From NCBI GenBank assembly GCA_905221605.1, contig CAJNDS010002256.1, positions 384,571 through 448,570 of the forward strand: a stretch of 64,000 nt of DNA, in the 5' to 3' direction. Below are positions 34,801-43,118 of the stretch, piece by piece. Below the pieces are notes generated by a model. That model saw nothing but the letters and a program-made list of their open reading frames with translations, did no database searches and was not told where the DNA came from. Source of the DNA: Symbiodinium natans. Taxonomy: Eukaryota; Sar; Dinophyceae; Suessiales; Symbiodiniaceae. Every line of letters starts with the position of its first letter. Positions within the stretch are counted from its first letter, which is position 1. Made by a program: the position numbers and the translations under genes.

Positions 34801-37186
34801 GGGGGGAGGAGGCGGGTGCCGGTCTGCGGGTCTGGAGCCTGGGGTCGCGGGGTTTGTGGTAAGGAGGCCCACAACCCTCAAGCCCTCAGCCCAGACCCCA
34901 AGGAAGCCCCATGAAGCCCGAAGCCTTGAAGCCCGAAAAGCCGAAAACCCTGGAGCCCTAAATCAGAAGCCCCAAAATGGCCCTAAACCCTGACCCCGAC
35001 ACAACCACACCACAGGGTGGGTGGGGGAGACCTCGACCAAGCCCAAAACCCAAAAGCCTAGCCCTAAAACCATATAGATATAAGCCCCAATCGCCAAGCC
35101 CCAAAACAAACCGGTACCCAGACCAATCAACTCGAGACCATCGGGGGCGGAGGGGGCCGTGGGGGGCGCGGGCAAGGGGGCGCGAGCAACGAGACCCTCA
35201 ACCCAACTCCCCCCTGCGACAGGACGGAAAGAAGCCGGCAGCTCTCATTGCTGACACGACCACGGCCAACGCCCAGGTCCGCTCCCTCTCGGCCCAGGCT
35301 CGACTTTGCCAAGTCCCGTCGCACGAGCCAAGTTGTGGGCGTGGACTGGACCTAAAAGCCCTAAGCCGAGCAGCTGCTGCAGAAGCAATTTGATTTAGCC
35401 TGACGGTTGCCAATCACGAAATGCTTCGAAAAGAAGTTTCGGCGTGCCGTAAATTCCTTGTACATTGAACACGCCCAGGGTAGTGCCAATAGTATTTCAT
35501 GTTCTTGCGGTGTGTCTTCGCCCTGCCCTGCAGGTGAGGTTGGACAGCAGGACCAAGCTGCTGCACCTTGGATGCGGGTGGTCTTGCACAATTAAGGTTG
35601 ATGCAGGATGCATTGTATGTGTTGAGCTGAACAGCTGCCTCCCCAAAGCTGCGGCACGTGAAAAGAAAGCAAGCATGGCGATGTGCGGCAACGGATGACC
35701 GGAGCTCCTCCACCCCCCTGGTCCCGAGTCTTTTGTTGTGTCCCATCCAAATTCCTGCAGCTCTAGCAGAGGAACCCGAAGTTCTACGAAGCGAACTTGA
35801 AGGGAGGCTATGAGGGCGTCCGGGAGATCTCCAAGCGACGCCTGGAATTAGGTACTTACATGATGACAGCTGGCACTGTTGAATCACCTTGGGGCCCTTT
35901 CAGAAGGGAAAGTCAGGGAGGTAGAGAGAAAAACAGCTTGAAAGACCTATAGTAGCTCGGCTTGCCTGCGAAAACCCTGCGAAAACCGTCACCTCGACCG
36001 CACTGTTGCCGTCTTTTGAGTTTGCCACCAACCTACAAGCAAGCGAGCCAGTTCTGGGCCGAACCTATGCAATGCACAAATGGGAGTTTGCGAAAATAAG
36101 GGACCCTAACTAATATACACCCCCAAATAATAGGATCCCCTTATAACAAGGACCCCAATAAGGTACCCCCTAATATCAAAACTCCCAAAAACAGTCGGCA
36201 ACCACAGGTTGACATGGTGTGCACCCCGCCGTGGCCAAGGAATGAGATTTACCTTCGGCTGGAGTACGACCGCAGATGCAGCTGAAGCCTCAAGACCATG
36301 CGGCGTGCTAGAACCCAGATCAAGAGCACAACATCGTTCCATCTATGTTCTGATTCATGTCAACGTCAAACTGCTGAAAGGCAGCATGTTCAATCAAGGT
36401 CGACAACTTTGTGTACGAAGACTGCAATACGCATCTCGATTGAGAAAGCAAGTGCGCTGACACGAGTTCATGAGTTGCTGGTCATTGCAGCCTATAGGAC
36501 TGCGTAGGAAGACGTCATGCTGCCGAATCTTCGAGGACCTACATCCAAGATGAAGAAATCAAGAACAAGAGACTCGGCCCAGAGCCTTGTGATCTTTTGC
36601 GGGGCGTGTTTTGAAGAGGGATCGTAGGGTTCACGGGTCCTGCTCAGGGCGTCTAAGTGCATAAAGCGACTCCAACAACGAGTCTCCCACTGTTAGACTC
36701 GTCCCTGTCGGCCTCACAGGATGCTGGAGGCGAACCCGGATGCCCTCAGGGACATGGCCGGAGCCTCAAAGTCCGCCGTCATCGTGTGGATTCCCAAGGG
36801 AATGGGCTTTGCATTGCTGTACGCTGTTGCGCGAAGGTGCAGACTTTCCTGGAAGCCAATGCAAAGGGCTACTGGGACACTGACGAGGCCCCAAGGGGCA
36901 TGGATGTTGCGTGGCACCAGAAACGAGACGAAGATGCTGTTGCTTACAAAGTGCAGGCATCATCATGCATCACGGACATGCTGGAAATGCTTGAATGTTT
37001 GCGAGTTTTTGCCAGGACAACATCCAGAAGTTGCGGGATGTCTACCAGGCTGGGATCATGAGCTTCACGAAAATCCCCCCTAAACCCTAAACCCTAAACC
37101 CCAACAGCCGAACAGAACGTGGGTCCGATGCAGCCGCACTTCAGGAGTGCGAGGACAAGATCGAAGGCGTCGACTTTGCGGCCTAA
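11056..37186 (+). CDS. chlH: Magnesium chelatase subunit H (ChlH), about 75 exons
   Basis: ChlH is the large porphyrin-binding subunit of Mg-chelatase, which inserts Mg2+ into protoporphyrin IX in the plastid with subunits I and D. It belongs to the BchH/CobN family. The spliced reading frame from ATG 11106 is about 1,375 codons, the usual ChlH size (plant enzyme about 1,380), and ends in TAA at 37184-37186. Family landmarks appear in order: KVVYVVLE (about residue 54), [11 protein letters not shown] (313), GGLDF (343), [17 protein letters not shown] (646), [26 protein letters not shown] (1025), [17 protein letters not shown] (1080), [12 protein letters not shown] (1239), [16 protein letters not shown] at the end. 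No stop or frameshift was found, so it looks functional. Start uncertain: the N-terminus is Ala/Ser then Lys/Arg/Ser-rich, as in a plastid transit region, but lacks a clear signal peptide, so an upstream exon may exist. Exon coordinates are in the next four entries. Confidence 0.95.
11419..11521 (+). repeat. Family C hairpin element
   Basis: The ends are GGGATGGTGCCCCTTATAC and its near-complement GTGTAAGCGGAACATCCC. The interior holds AACAGTCCT...AGGATTGCTA, again roughly complementary, so the element is one long imperfect palindrome. It lies in chlH intron 2. Confidence 0.8.
11805..11912 (+). repeat. Tandem pair of about 41-bp units split by poly-C
   Basis: TATACTCCTTTAATCTGGCCC...TTACCTTAGGGAT is followed, after a poly-C run, by TATACTCCTTGAATATGGCCC...TTACCTTAGGGAT. 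Poly-C runs of about 14-16 bp precede both units (from 11791 and 11850). It lies in chlH intron 2. Confidence 0.8.
12220..12360 (+). repeat. Family C element interrupted by TTTAGGG repeats
   Basis: The outer ends match family C (TTGGGATGTTCCCC and GCGAACATCCCAA), and ACAGTCCTTATTTGGGATTATAGTACC matches the core. Telomere-type sequence (about 12236-12288: GATTTAGGGTTTGGGG, TTTAGGGTTTAGGG and TTTTAGGG) replaces the segment between TTCCCC and ACAGTCC. Confidence 0.8.
12971..13072 (-). repeat. Family A element in chlH intron 4
   Basis: Reverse copy: GGGGGTTTTAGAAAATAAGG at the left, AAATAGTAGGATTCCCC in the middle and TTTCGGAAACCTCC at the right. It occupies about half of the 220-bp intron between exons 4 and 5. 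Confidence 0.8.
13735..13862 (+). repeat. CT-rich microsatellite
   Basis: A run of TCTC with interspersed GTCT and TTCG lies just before exon 6 of chlH and forms an extreme polypyrimidine tract upstream of its acceptor. The Arg/Glu ORF on the opposite strand is an artefact of this repeat. Confidence 0.9.
14217..14306 (-). repeat. Family D inverted-repeat element
   Basis: The ends are TACTTGG and CCAAGTA. Inside are GCCCTTTAGGGG, GTTATAAGTACAGTTATAATTGG and CATGAACCTCCAAGTA. It shares these with the copy at 61371-61514. It ends 14 bp before chlH exon 7. Confidence 0.75.
14680..14725. repeat. AGT/AGA trinucleotide tract
   Basis: Repeated AGTAGTAGAAGTAGTAG triplets in chlH intron 7. Confidence 0.85.
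17194..17276 (+). repeat. CCCTAAAA-type telomeric variant array
   Basis: About ten tandem copies of an 8-bp variant (ACCCTAAA with one extra A), unlike the usual 7-bp CCCTAAA elsewhere in the window. It lies in chlH intron 14 and ends about 30 bp before exon 15. Confidence 0.95.
17446..17530 (+). repeat. Family E element, copy 1
   Basis: ATTCTTCCTTCTTTAAGGG followed by TAATATAGGGATGATTATT is the reverse complement, with few changes, of the left part of 62696-62770. The right parts share CTTTTGGGG.CTCTTAAGCAA and TAGTAGA. It lies in chlH intron 15. Confidence 0.7.
17958..18057 (+). repeat. Family B element in chlH intron 17
   Basis: It has 14-bp inverted ends, CTAGGTAGGCCCTG... and ...AGGGCCATCCTAG. 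The core reads CCCTGATTGGGTTTAAGAGG then ATCAGATTTAGGAATATT and CAGAGGGTTTTAAGGGCC. It starts 19 bp after the donor of exon 17. Confidence 0.9.
19661..19757 (+). repeat. Family B element in chlH intron 19
   Basis: The ends are CTAGGTCGGCCCTTGGGG and TTTTAAGGGCCATCCCAG, and the core CCCTTATTGGGTGTAAGAGG is clearly homologous to the copies at 17958 and 33201. It starts 14 bp after the GT donor of exon 19. Confidence 0.9.
20943..20983 (+). repeat. TTTAGGG array
   Basis: Five near-perfect TTTAGGG units plus TTCAGGG, in chlH intron 22. Confidence 0.95.
21387..21760 (+). repeat. Telomere-type arrays in both orientations
   Basis: TTTAGGG at 21387-21433, then CCCTAAA at 21590-21633 and again at 21724-21760. 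The opposite orientations within 400 bp rule out a simple chromosome end. The arrays flank exon 23 of chlH (21656-21703). Confidence 0.95.
21798..21897 (+). repeat. Family A element flanked by ACATG
   Basis: GGCGGTTTCCG at the left, GGGGTCCTTATTCTACGGGA in the centre, TTTTTGTAAACTCCC at the right. The pentamer ACATG lies on both sides (21794-21798 and 21899-21903), a likely 5-bp target duplication. It lies in chlH intron 23. Confidence 0.8.
22366..22549 (+). repeat. Family C-related element, long form
   Basis: It shares GATTATAGTACCCCCCCC, CCCTATTGAGGACTGTTA, AGTATAAAGGGGAACATCCCAAG with family C, plus an extra internal palindromic part around AACCCTATAAAGGGCC. It ends 26 bp before chlH exon 25. 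Confidence 0.7.
22647..22709 (+). repeat. TTTAGGG array with TTTAATTAGGG spacers
   Basis: Pairs of TTTAGGG are separated by TTTAATTAGGG and TTTAATCAGGG, giving a higher-order 24-bp period. It lies in chlH intron 25. Confidence 0.9.
24555..24850. repeat. Short direct and inverted repeats in chlH intron 30
   Basis: GAATTCCCAGGGGGG, GAATTACCAGGAGGGG and GAACTACCAAGGGGGG form three imperfect units at about 24560-24628. Further on, CCCCCCAAATACTATAGTACGACTATAGTGGG forms a short palindrome. Nothing here codes for ChlH. Confidence 0.55.
25494..25560 (+). repeat. CCCTAAA array, nine units
   Basis: Perfect tandem CCCTAAA units start 8 bp after the end of chlH exon 32 and fill more than half of the intron to exon 33. 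Confidence 0.97.
25691..25739 (+). repeat. TTTAGGG array, seven units
   Basis: Perfect tandem TTTAGGG units start 13 bp after the end of chlH exon 33, in the opposite orientation to the arrays at 25494 and 25841. Confidence 0.97.
25829..25899 (+). mobile_element. Telomere-type array with 12-bp target duplication at exon 34
   Basis: The 12-mer CAGGCAGATGCC occurs at 25829-25840 and again at 25888-25899, directly flanking CTAAACCC/CCCTCAA/CCCTAAA units. The second copy contains the acceptor AG (25889-25890) and the first nine bases of chlH exon 34. The first copy is the same acceptor plus exon start, now stranded inside the intron. This is what an insertion with target-site duplication at a splice site would leave. 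Confidence 0.9.
25985..26127 (+). repeat. Family A element interrupted by TTTAGGG, chlH intron 34
   Basis: Ends ATGGGGGTTTACGAAA and GTCGTAAACCCCC. The left inner segment AAATTTTGGGGTACCT (25998-26013) is repeated with two changes as part of 26036-26052, and between the copies is GGTTGAGGGTTTAGGGTTTT plus CC. Without that insert and one copy, the element would match the other full-length family A copies. Confidence 0.85.
28832..28933 (-). repeat. Family A element in chlH intron 46
   Basis: GGGGGTTTACGAAAATGGGG at the left, AGAGTAGGATCCCTTATAAC in the centre and ATTTCGGAAACCGCC at the right. Reverse orientation. Confidence 0.85.
29126..29151 (+). repeat. TTTAGGG array next to chlH exon 47
   Basis: Three and a half TTTAGGG units followed by CTTCTTTTTTTTTTCAG, the polypyrimidine tract and acceptor of exon 47. 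Confidence 0.9.
29241..29345 (+). repeat. Family A element in chlH intron 47
   Basis: GGGGTTCCGAAATTAGGGGG, TTGGGGTCCTTATTGTAAGG, GGATCCTATTATTTGG and GTTTTGTAAACTCCC occur in family order. CATGTGGG lies at both edges. It starts 18 bp after the exon 47 donor. Confidence 0.85.
33201..33298 (+). repeat. Family B element in chlH intron 59
   Basis: CTAGGTAGGCCCTTGGGGCA at the left, CCTCATTGGGTTTAAGAGGA in the core and TTTTAAGGGGCATCCTGG at the right. It makes up more than half of the 175-bp intron. Confidence 0.9.
34456..34482. repeat. AT dinucleotide repeat
   Basis: About 11 AT units in chlH intron 64. Confidence 0.95.
36081..36187 (-). repeat. Family A element in chlH intron 68
   Basis: TGGGAGTTTGCGAAAATAAG, AATAATAGGATCCCCTTATA and AAGGACCCCAATAAGGTACC, then ATCAAAACTCCCA. 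This is one of the best preserved reverse copies. Confidence 0.85.
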
Positions 37187-37225
37187 GCAGGCGCTACGAG
37201 CTACTTGTGACGCGCAAGAGGCTGA

Positions 37226-37309
37226 CGTTCCCTTATTGGGTTTAAGAGGATCCTGTTCAGGAGTGTTTTTCATCATTTTTCAGGAGGTTTTTTTTTAGGG
37301 CCATCCTAG
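37226..37309 (+). repeat. 5'-truncated family B element just after chlH stop
   Basis: TTCCCTTATTGGGTTTAAGAG, GATCCTGTTCAGGAGTGTTT and GGGCCATCCTAG match the family B interior and right end. The left CTAGGTAGGCCC end is missing. It begins 40 bp after the TAA. Confidence 0.85.
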
Positions 37310-38998
37310 ACTCTTTCAGACTTTTTCAAGACTTCTGAGATCCTACAAAACCTCATAGCACTGAGGGCCAGATGCTTGTGAGAAGAAAAGCGGCCGGGGG
37401 CTCCTTTTACAAATCGCCACTCCCAAGGTATCTCTTGTGGACTTCTCCAAGCGAGTTTGTTACTGCTTATGTGGGCACGAGACTTCTCGCCAACAGTCCG
37501 GCGAGGTGAATCACAGGAGCAGTCGCAGCAGCTTGAATCGGTCAAGGGAAGTAGAAACCTTAAACCCTAAACCCTGAACCCTGAACCCTGAACCCTCACA
37601 TCAGGGCCAAGTTGCTGCGAGGCCTTCTTTGATTTTACCTTAGCGCAGCTCTTAGCCAGCTGACTGAAGACCTGTACACTGGTAGCACTGGTGCAGCACA
37701 GGTAGCAAGGAACAGACACAACTTGACCACGAGAAGCACACCTATCGTCATCGTGTATCTTCGGTGCCGAACGCGCTGGCCTGAATTCTTTAAGATGCCC
37801 ATCAGAAGAACAGATGAGGTCGGAGCATAAAGTGCTGTTCCGACGTTTCTCCTGATTCAGATTGTGTTCACCTGCTCTGGCGTTCGGGGCGCAGTGCGGA
37901 ATCATGCGGAATCATTGTCCAAGTTGCTCGTGCTCTCTGGTACAAGCCAACGAGTCGCAGGGAGGATCCATGCCGTGCAAGACAAGCCCCAAGCTTACGG
38001 CAGATCTCCTTGCGACCTGAGGGAACAACTTGGCAACAGTTGCACTTTTTTGAGTCGTGGCCGAGCTTCGTAGCTTAGCTACAACACCGTTACGGTGCAG
38101 CGAAGTTGTGACAACCCTTGCGTGTAGCATCCGACGGCTTTACTGGCAGTGACATGGCACAAGTCCTCTGAGTCATGTTTGCGCTAAGGACGAAGAAAAC
38201 TGGGGTCGTAAGGATGCCTCCCGTTTTGGGTTCTTGCCTGCGGGCTGCTTGCATCCTAATCCTGAGATTATGCGTTGTTAGAGCAGTCGTTGATCTGTCA
38301 GAACGAGGGCAACTGTCGGTATCCTGCTAGGTCCATGGCTCCCTTCTCTTTTCAACCCCGAACCCCGAATGCAGACTTCTTGAGTGCCAGAATCTTCGGT
38401 ATACTAGCTTCGGTATGTGGGTTTGGTCGCTTTAGGGCCGGATGTCCATCTTTTAAAAGTAGGTTGCTCCGCTGTGCTTTGAGCTGCGCAGCTGCGCACA
38501 TGCGGAACAACAGAAGACAAAAACGGTGCCCCTGCCACTGGTTCTTTTTGCGGGTTTTGGGGGCTTCAGTCCATTCGATCGGTTGTTTGCATTGAGAACC
38601 ACGCTATTCAGTGCATGTTGTGTTGGACCTGAGATTTCACAAAGGGTCAGCTGTTGAAGGGGGAACAGATGCGTTTGGTTGTCAGAGCTCGCAGCAAGTA
38701 ACGAGACTCACTCACGAGACTCGGGGAGGGTCCTTACTCTTACAACGTGGTTCGAGGTTACTGGATGTTCCCGAGGACGGCTTATGCTGCAGAAGGTATG
38801 GCTTTGGCGCCTTCTATCGTCACGACATTCCCACTCAGGAAAACATATTGCACGGGGCTTGTTTTCCGAATGAGCTGATCTAGGTTTTTGTGACACAGTC
38901 TTAATGCTCCCGCACGCAAGACATCGCAAGACTGCAGAAGCAGAATCCCAGCTGACCTAGGAATCCTCTCACTTGAAGCGGTCAGACCAAAATTTTTC

Positions 38999-39102
38999 AC
39001 TCTACGAAAATAGGGGGGCCCCCAACATAGATCCCTAATAGTAGGATCCCTTTGGAATGAAGACCCCAGTAAGGTGCCCCCGAAAATTTCGCAAACCCCC
39101 CA
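38999..39102 (-). repeat. Family A element
   Basis: TCTACGAAAATAGGGGGGCC, TAATAGTAGGATCCCTTTGG and AAAATTTCGCAAACCCCCC. Confidence 0.8.
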
Positions 39103-39755
39103 AAATGCTTACCCTAAACCCTCAACCCTAAACCCTAAACCTTAAACCCTGGACCCTCTGCAAGAAGCACTTGAGAACTCGCCCCGCCTCCCGCTGCCAA
39201 GGACTTGGCTGCACTTCTCGAAGAGAAGGAGTTGCTGCGAGGCCGCGGCCGATAGCAAATGCCAGGAAGGTGCTGGGGTTTGGGGTTTAGGGTTCCGGGT
39301 TTAGGGTTTAGGGTTCAGGGTTTAGGGTTTAGGGTTTATTGAAATTATTAAGGGTCAGGTCCGGGGAAAGTTTCGGGGGAGTTTCGAGAAGTTTCGAGGA
39401 GTTTCCTTTTTAATAATTTCAAGTTATGGCCGTTCCTTAAGGGTATAGGGTTATGGTTTTGGGTATAGGGTTTCGGGTCGGCGGTTTTTTTGTTTGGAGG
39501 GGGGGGGGGGGGTAGGCTCAGGGTTATAGGCTTTAGGGTTGAGGGATGTAGGGTTAGGGTTTAGGATTACGGGTTACTGAATGAAGAAATACATCGGACA
39601 CAGAGAGAGCCAGAGAGGTTGTTAGTGGGATTGCTTGGGATGGTTGGGCTCGCACTATCTCCCTCGCTTTTTTGAAAAGCTTAACGGTTTGGGATTTGGG
39701 GCTTCGAGTTAATAAGTTGTAGGTCTGAGTAAAGTAAGTTCATAGATGGTTCAGG

Positions 39756-40283
39756 GTGGCCTGGGCAGCGAGATTCTGCGGTTCAAGACTAGATCTTGAA
39801 AGGCGCGGTTGCAGTGGCGCAGCTGAATTCCTGCGCCAAGCAATGGCACCTTGCGAGCGCGCGGCTTGCCGCTACTGCGGTAAGCGGGTGGGCCTCTTCA
39901 TGCTCGAAGGCTTCGGGTGCGCGCGCCGGCGCCATGAAAGGAACTGCAGCGCCAGAGGCGCCCTACACCAGGTGCCAGCTCCCACCGCCACCTTGCTGGC
40001 ACGCCAGCAGCCAGCAATTACCCTACACAGGGTGGATTTGAAAGCATCTCCCATGTACACCAGCCTCATCTCCCAGATGAGGATGCTTTCGGTTACTCGC
40101 GACGAGCTCGAGGAGTTCCTCCAGAAGGATCCGGCGATGGCAAAGGAAATGATGCACAACATCATCGTGACTTGGCGCCCGGGCGCAGAAGGCGCTTCTG
40201 AACTACGTTGTGCCATTGGACGGGGACCAGGCAACATGCCATGCCTGCTACTGTTTACTAGTTTTTGTGCAGCCTTAGCTTGA
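39756..40283 (+). CDS. Open frame of uncertain status, Cys/His-rich then helical
   Basis: The frame is open for 176 codons in GC-rich sequence (TGA at 40281-40283). It includes CRYCGKRVGLFMLEG followed by GCARRRHERNC, which resembles a C2HC zinc finger but has an unusual spacing of 18 residues between the second Cys and His. It then has an acidic helical segment (SVTRDELEEFLQKDPAMAKEMM, split for length, at about 40090-40157) that reads like real coding sequence. A second frame (about 40176-40230) is also open and bounded by AG and GC, so only part of this interval may be exon. Family unknown. Confidence 0.3.
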   Translation: MAWAARFCGSRLDLERRGCSGAAEFLRQAMAPCERAACRYCGKRVGLFMLEGFGCARRRHERNCSARGALHQVPAPTATLLARQQPAITLHRVDLKASPMYTSLISQMRMLSVTRDELEEFLQKDPAMAKEMMHNIIVTWRPGAEGASELRCAIGRGPGNMPCLLLFTSFCAALA

Positions 40284-40556
40284 GCTTGCTGGTTCTTCTT
40301 TAGCAATGTGGGCCACCGGATTCAGGGGATAGCACATGAAGCATCACGAAGGCGCGTGTCGCAGTAGCAGCCACCAGTCCGTCGCCAACACCAACCCTGC
40401 CACCACCAGCTTGATCATCAGCACAGCCTCAACTGCAATACCTTTGGTTGATTTTTTTCTGTGTTGGTTGCTTCTGATCACCCCTGAGGTGACCTGGAGG
40501 GCTCCATTAAATTGGAATCCTTCAGCGCTTGTGGTCCAGCAGTTCAAGACGTCGAG

Positions 40557-40721
40557 GTATCCATGCTGGCAAACGAGCTGGCTGAGCAAAAGGAGTTCAA
40601 GTTGATGGTCCCGCCGGACGACCATGAGCGGCGTGAGATCTTCACGCACGAGATGGAGCAGCGCTTCTTGAAATTGCAGCAAGTCGCTAAGAAGATGCAA
40701 TTTCAACACAGCGCTGCATGA
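40557..40721 (+). CDS. Exon-like block ending in stop, unknown protein
   Basis: After an AG acceptor (40555-40556) the frame gives a 54-residue helical, charged C-terminus with VSMLANELAEQKEFKLMV, REIFTHEMEQRF and LKLQQVAKKMQFQHSAA, then TGA. Codon use and the AG|G border fit the exons of chlH. It may be the last exon of the gene that includes 39756-40283, but I could not join them. Confidence 0.4.
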   Translation, partial: VSMLANELAEQKEFKLMVPPDDHERREIFTHEMEQRFLKLQQVAKKMQFQHSAA

Positions 40722-42015
40722 GTCAGATGCAGTTCGAAGTCGCCACGCACGAAACGTGCACAGCGGCCAGCAGTGGGATTTGCAAATGCTCGATTTAGGA
40801 GATTGATTCGCGGCGTGATTTGCAGTTATGCAATCGAAACCGCCTGTTGCCTGAGACACCCTTGACTGATGATCGCCCTGCGGCTAAAACCTTTGGCGTT
40901 GTAGTATCTGTCTCCTTGTGTTCAGCGACGAGGGTACCAGCTGGTTTTGCAAGCCAGGGCCCATGTAAAAGCATGCTGCAAGCTGCATTCCCCCTGTGCT
41001 TGCTTGAAATTGGACTGAAATTCTAAAGGCTGTTCTCCCTTTCTTGTCAGAGGCCTGTGGGCCACGACATTCAGCCTTCGAGATGAAGAGCAAGAGAAAG
41101 CAGGACTAGGATCATGAAGAAGAAGAGGAAGCGCAGTAGTAGGAGGAAGAAGAAAAACAATAAACAGAGAAGAAGGTGATGGTAATTGGTAGGACGTGAG
41201 GGAGAAGAAAAAAGACAGTACTAGCTGCAAGAAAGAAGAAGAAAAGGAAGCGTGAAGAGACAGGACCAAAGGGCAGAGTGAACATGCCGGGGAAATTGCG
41301 CAGTGATGAGTGCAGAGACTCAGAGATGTACGGACACAGTTGCAGAGGGCTTGAGGGTTTAGGGGTTAGGGTTTAGGATTTAGGGCCCCAGTACATGAAT
41401 ATGTACGCGCGGATGCTGGGGCCTGTAAGGTTTAGGGTCGTATAAGTCGACAGGGTTCTAGGGTTCATGACTTCAAGGTTTTACAGCTGCTAGGCGTATT
41501 CAAGGCTTGAGGACTTTCAGGGTTTAGGGTTTAGGGAAGGGTTTCCTCGGTCCTTCCTATTTTTGAAATGATTTTCCCGACTGGCCGGTCACCCATGTGG
41601 CCCGTGCCCATTGCATTGTACTCCCTGCGCTCCATAAAGCCTTGATGCAAAAGGGACTCGTTATATGCACTTCGTAGACTGTAGAATGTGGGATGCCAAA
41701 CAAAACCCTAAATCCCTAATCCACCCCACAAGAGGGATCGCATGAGCGCTTAAAACCCGCTGCAGCACACATCGAGGTCGTCAGACATTTCATTCGGGGA
41801 ACGTTTCAATGTTTCATTACATTTTGCAGATCTGTCTGCCCTAAACCCTAAACCCTAAACCCCAAACCCTAAACCCTAAATCCTAAACCCTCTCACCATG
41901 CACGCAATGTGCCTCAGAAGCTGCTGGCATGGCCGGTGAAACGCAGTAGCTGCAGGTGGCCGGCGCCTGCATGGCACAGACTTGCAGGCCTCTGCTCGTT
42001 TTCCGCTGTTTTTTG

Positions 42016-42126
42016 CACATGGGTAGTTCTCTAAATTGGGGTCCCTTTTTGGGATCCCTTTTAAAGGGTGCCGCCTTATAATGGGTACCCAAAAAGGGAC
42101 CCTAATTTAGGAAACTACCCACATGT
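42016..42126 (+). repeat. Palindromic element with CACATG ends
   Basis: CACATGGGTAGTTCTCTAAATT is mirrored by AATTTAGGAAACTACCCACATG, and GGGGTCCCTTTTTGGGATCC by GGGTACCCAAAAAGGGACCC, so nearly the whole element folds on itself. A diverged relative lies at 54966-55072. Confidence 0.85.
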
Positions 42127-43118
42127 CTGTGTTGTTGGCGGTTTCATGTTCCTGTGCTGGTGGAATACCTTCGGAGGTGCCCAACTTGTTCAGGAAACCT
42201 CGGGCGTGGAAAGGGGCTCCCTCGCAACCACAGCCCATGTAAAGAGATAACGGGCATTCAAGAAAGGGACAGCGTGTGAGTTTCTAGCAAGAAATCTGGC
42301 AATGTCGCAAGCACCGCTCGAACGTTCCACGTGACCCGGTGATCTGAATAATGGCAGTCCGAGCTGACCCTCTAAAGCCAAAATGCACGCAGACACACAG
42401 ACACCTCCCCACTCGACCTCGGTTTCATGTCTGGATCAGAACTGTTGCGGATTATAACGTGCGGATGGAGCGAAAACACACACGCAGAGCGCCTAGAAGT
42501 CATGTTAAGGGGGGGGGGAGGGGGAGGGTGGGTGGGGGCACCGACATCGTCCATGTCCGTGGTGCGGCATGGCTCCCGCATGATGCTTCCCCCCCGCTCG
42601 TTTTTGGGGGTTTTTTTCGGCTGCTGAGCCACTTCACGGGGATTTTCGGGTGTTGGGGGGCATGGGTCAACTCCTGTGATAGTGTCGTCAGCAACATGGC
42701 CCGGCTTTGGGCCGCGCTGGGTCACCCGGTGCCGCGGAACCCTCCCGGATGTTCTGTGGATGCGTAAGCTCTCTTCAACGCTTCCTTGTCGGGAGGTGTA
42801 TCCTGTCTTAGAGTGGCACTTGTTCATGGTTAGAGGAAAGACATAATATGCAGATATTCATTCAACATCATCGGGTCAACATGTAAAGTAGTGTGCTTTC
42901 ACGCGTGATGACCTTGCGTTTAGACTTTTATTACATCCATAGCAAAATCTCGATAAAACCTGGATTCCGAATCTTTTCGCTGGACACCAGCAGTTCTCAA
43001 CATGCAATTAGTAATGAACTATAATCACAAACAGTACAAGCTGAGGATGTCTCCTCAGTCAGAAGTGGCAGGCTGCACGTTTGACCCGGTGTCTTTCTGT
43101 TTGGCGCCGGAGTTTTGC

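Larger units (their letters stand above)
33092..37186 (+). other. chlH: chlH exons 59-75 (C-terminal domain to stop)
   Basis: Exons: 33092-33166, 33342-33410, 33569-33592, 33768-33866, 33996-34029, 34261-34322, 34510-34614, 35223-35297, 35534-35562, 35772-35836, 36240-36280, 36399-36430, 36536-36568, 36720-36756, 36837-36887, 37016-37048, 37145-37186 (TAA at 37184). Spliced, the alignment to plant and cyanobacterial ChlH from memory needs almost no gaps: [162 protein letters not shown]. Donors are GC except GT after exon 62 and GA after 68 and 71. The shortest exon here (61) is 24 nt and encodes ELNISLRQ. Confidence 0.9.
37187..39755. other. Downstream of chlH: repeats, no assigned gene
   Basis: It holds a 5'-truncated family B copy (37226-37309), CCCTAAA/CCCTGAA units (37559-37597), a family A copy (38999-39102), CCCTAAA units (39111-39151), TTTAGGG units (39273-39338), a poly-G run (39498-39514) and degenerate TTAGGG-like sequence (39430-39570). 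No polyadenylation signal could be recognised with confidence. No exon could be tied to a known protein. Confidence 0.6.

Noticed and set aside
39872-40306. Minus-strand ORF of 144 aa
   Set aside because: It is antisense to a more coding-like + frame and has no recognisable motif.
40344-40859. Minus-strand ORF of 171 aa with a hydrophobic end
   Set aside because: The + strand carries a better exon (40557-40721) with a proper acceptor and helical C-terminus; the minus frame looks like its shadow.
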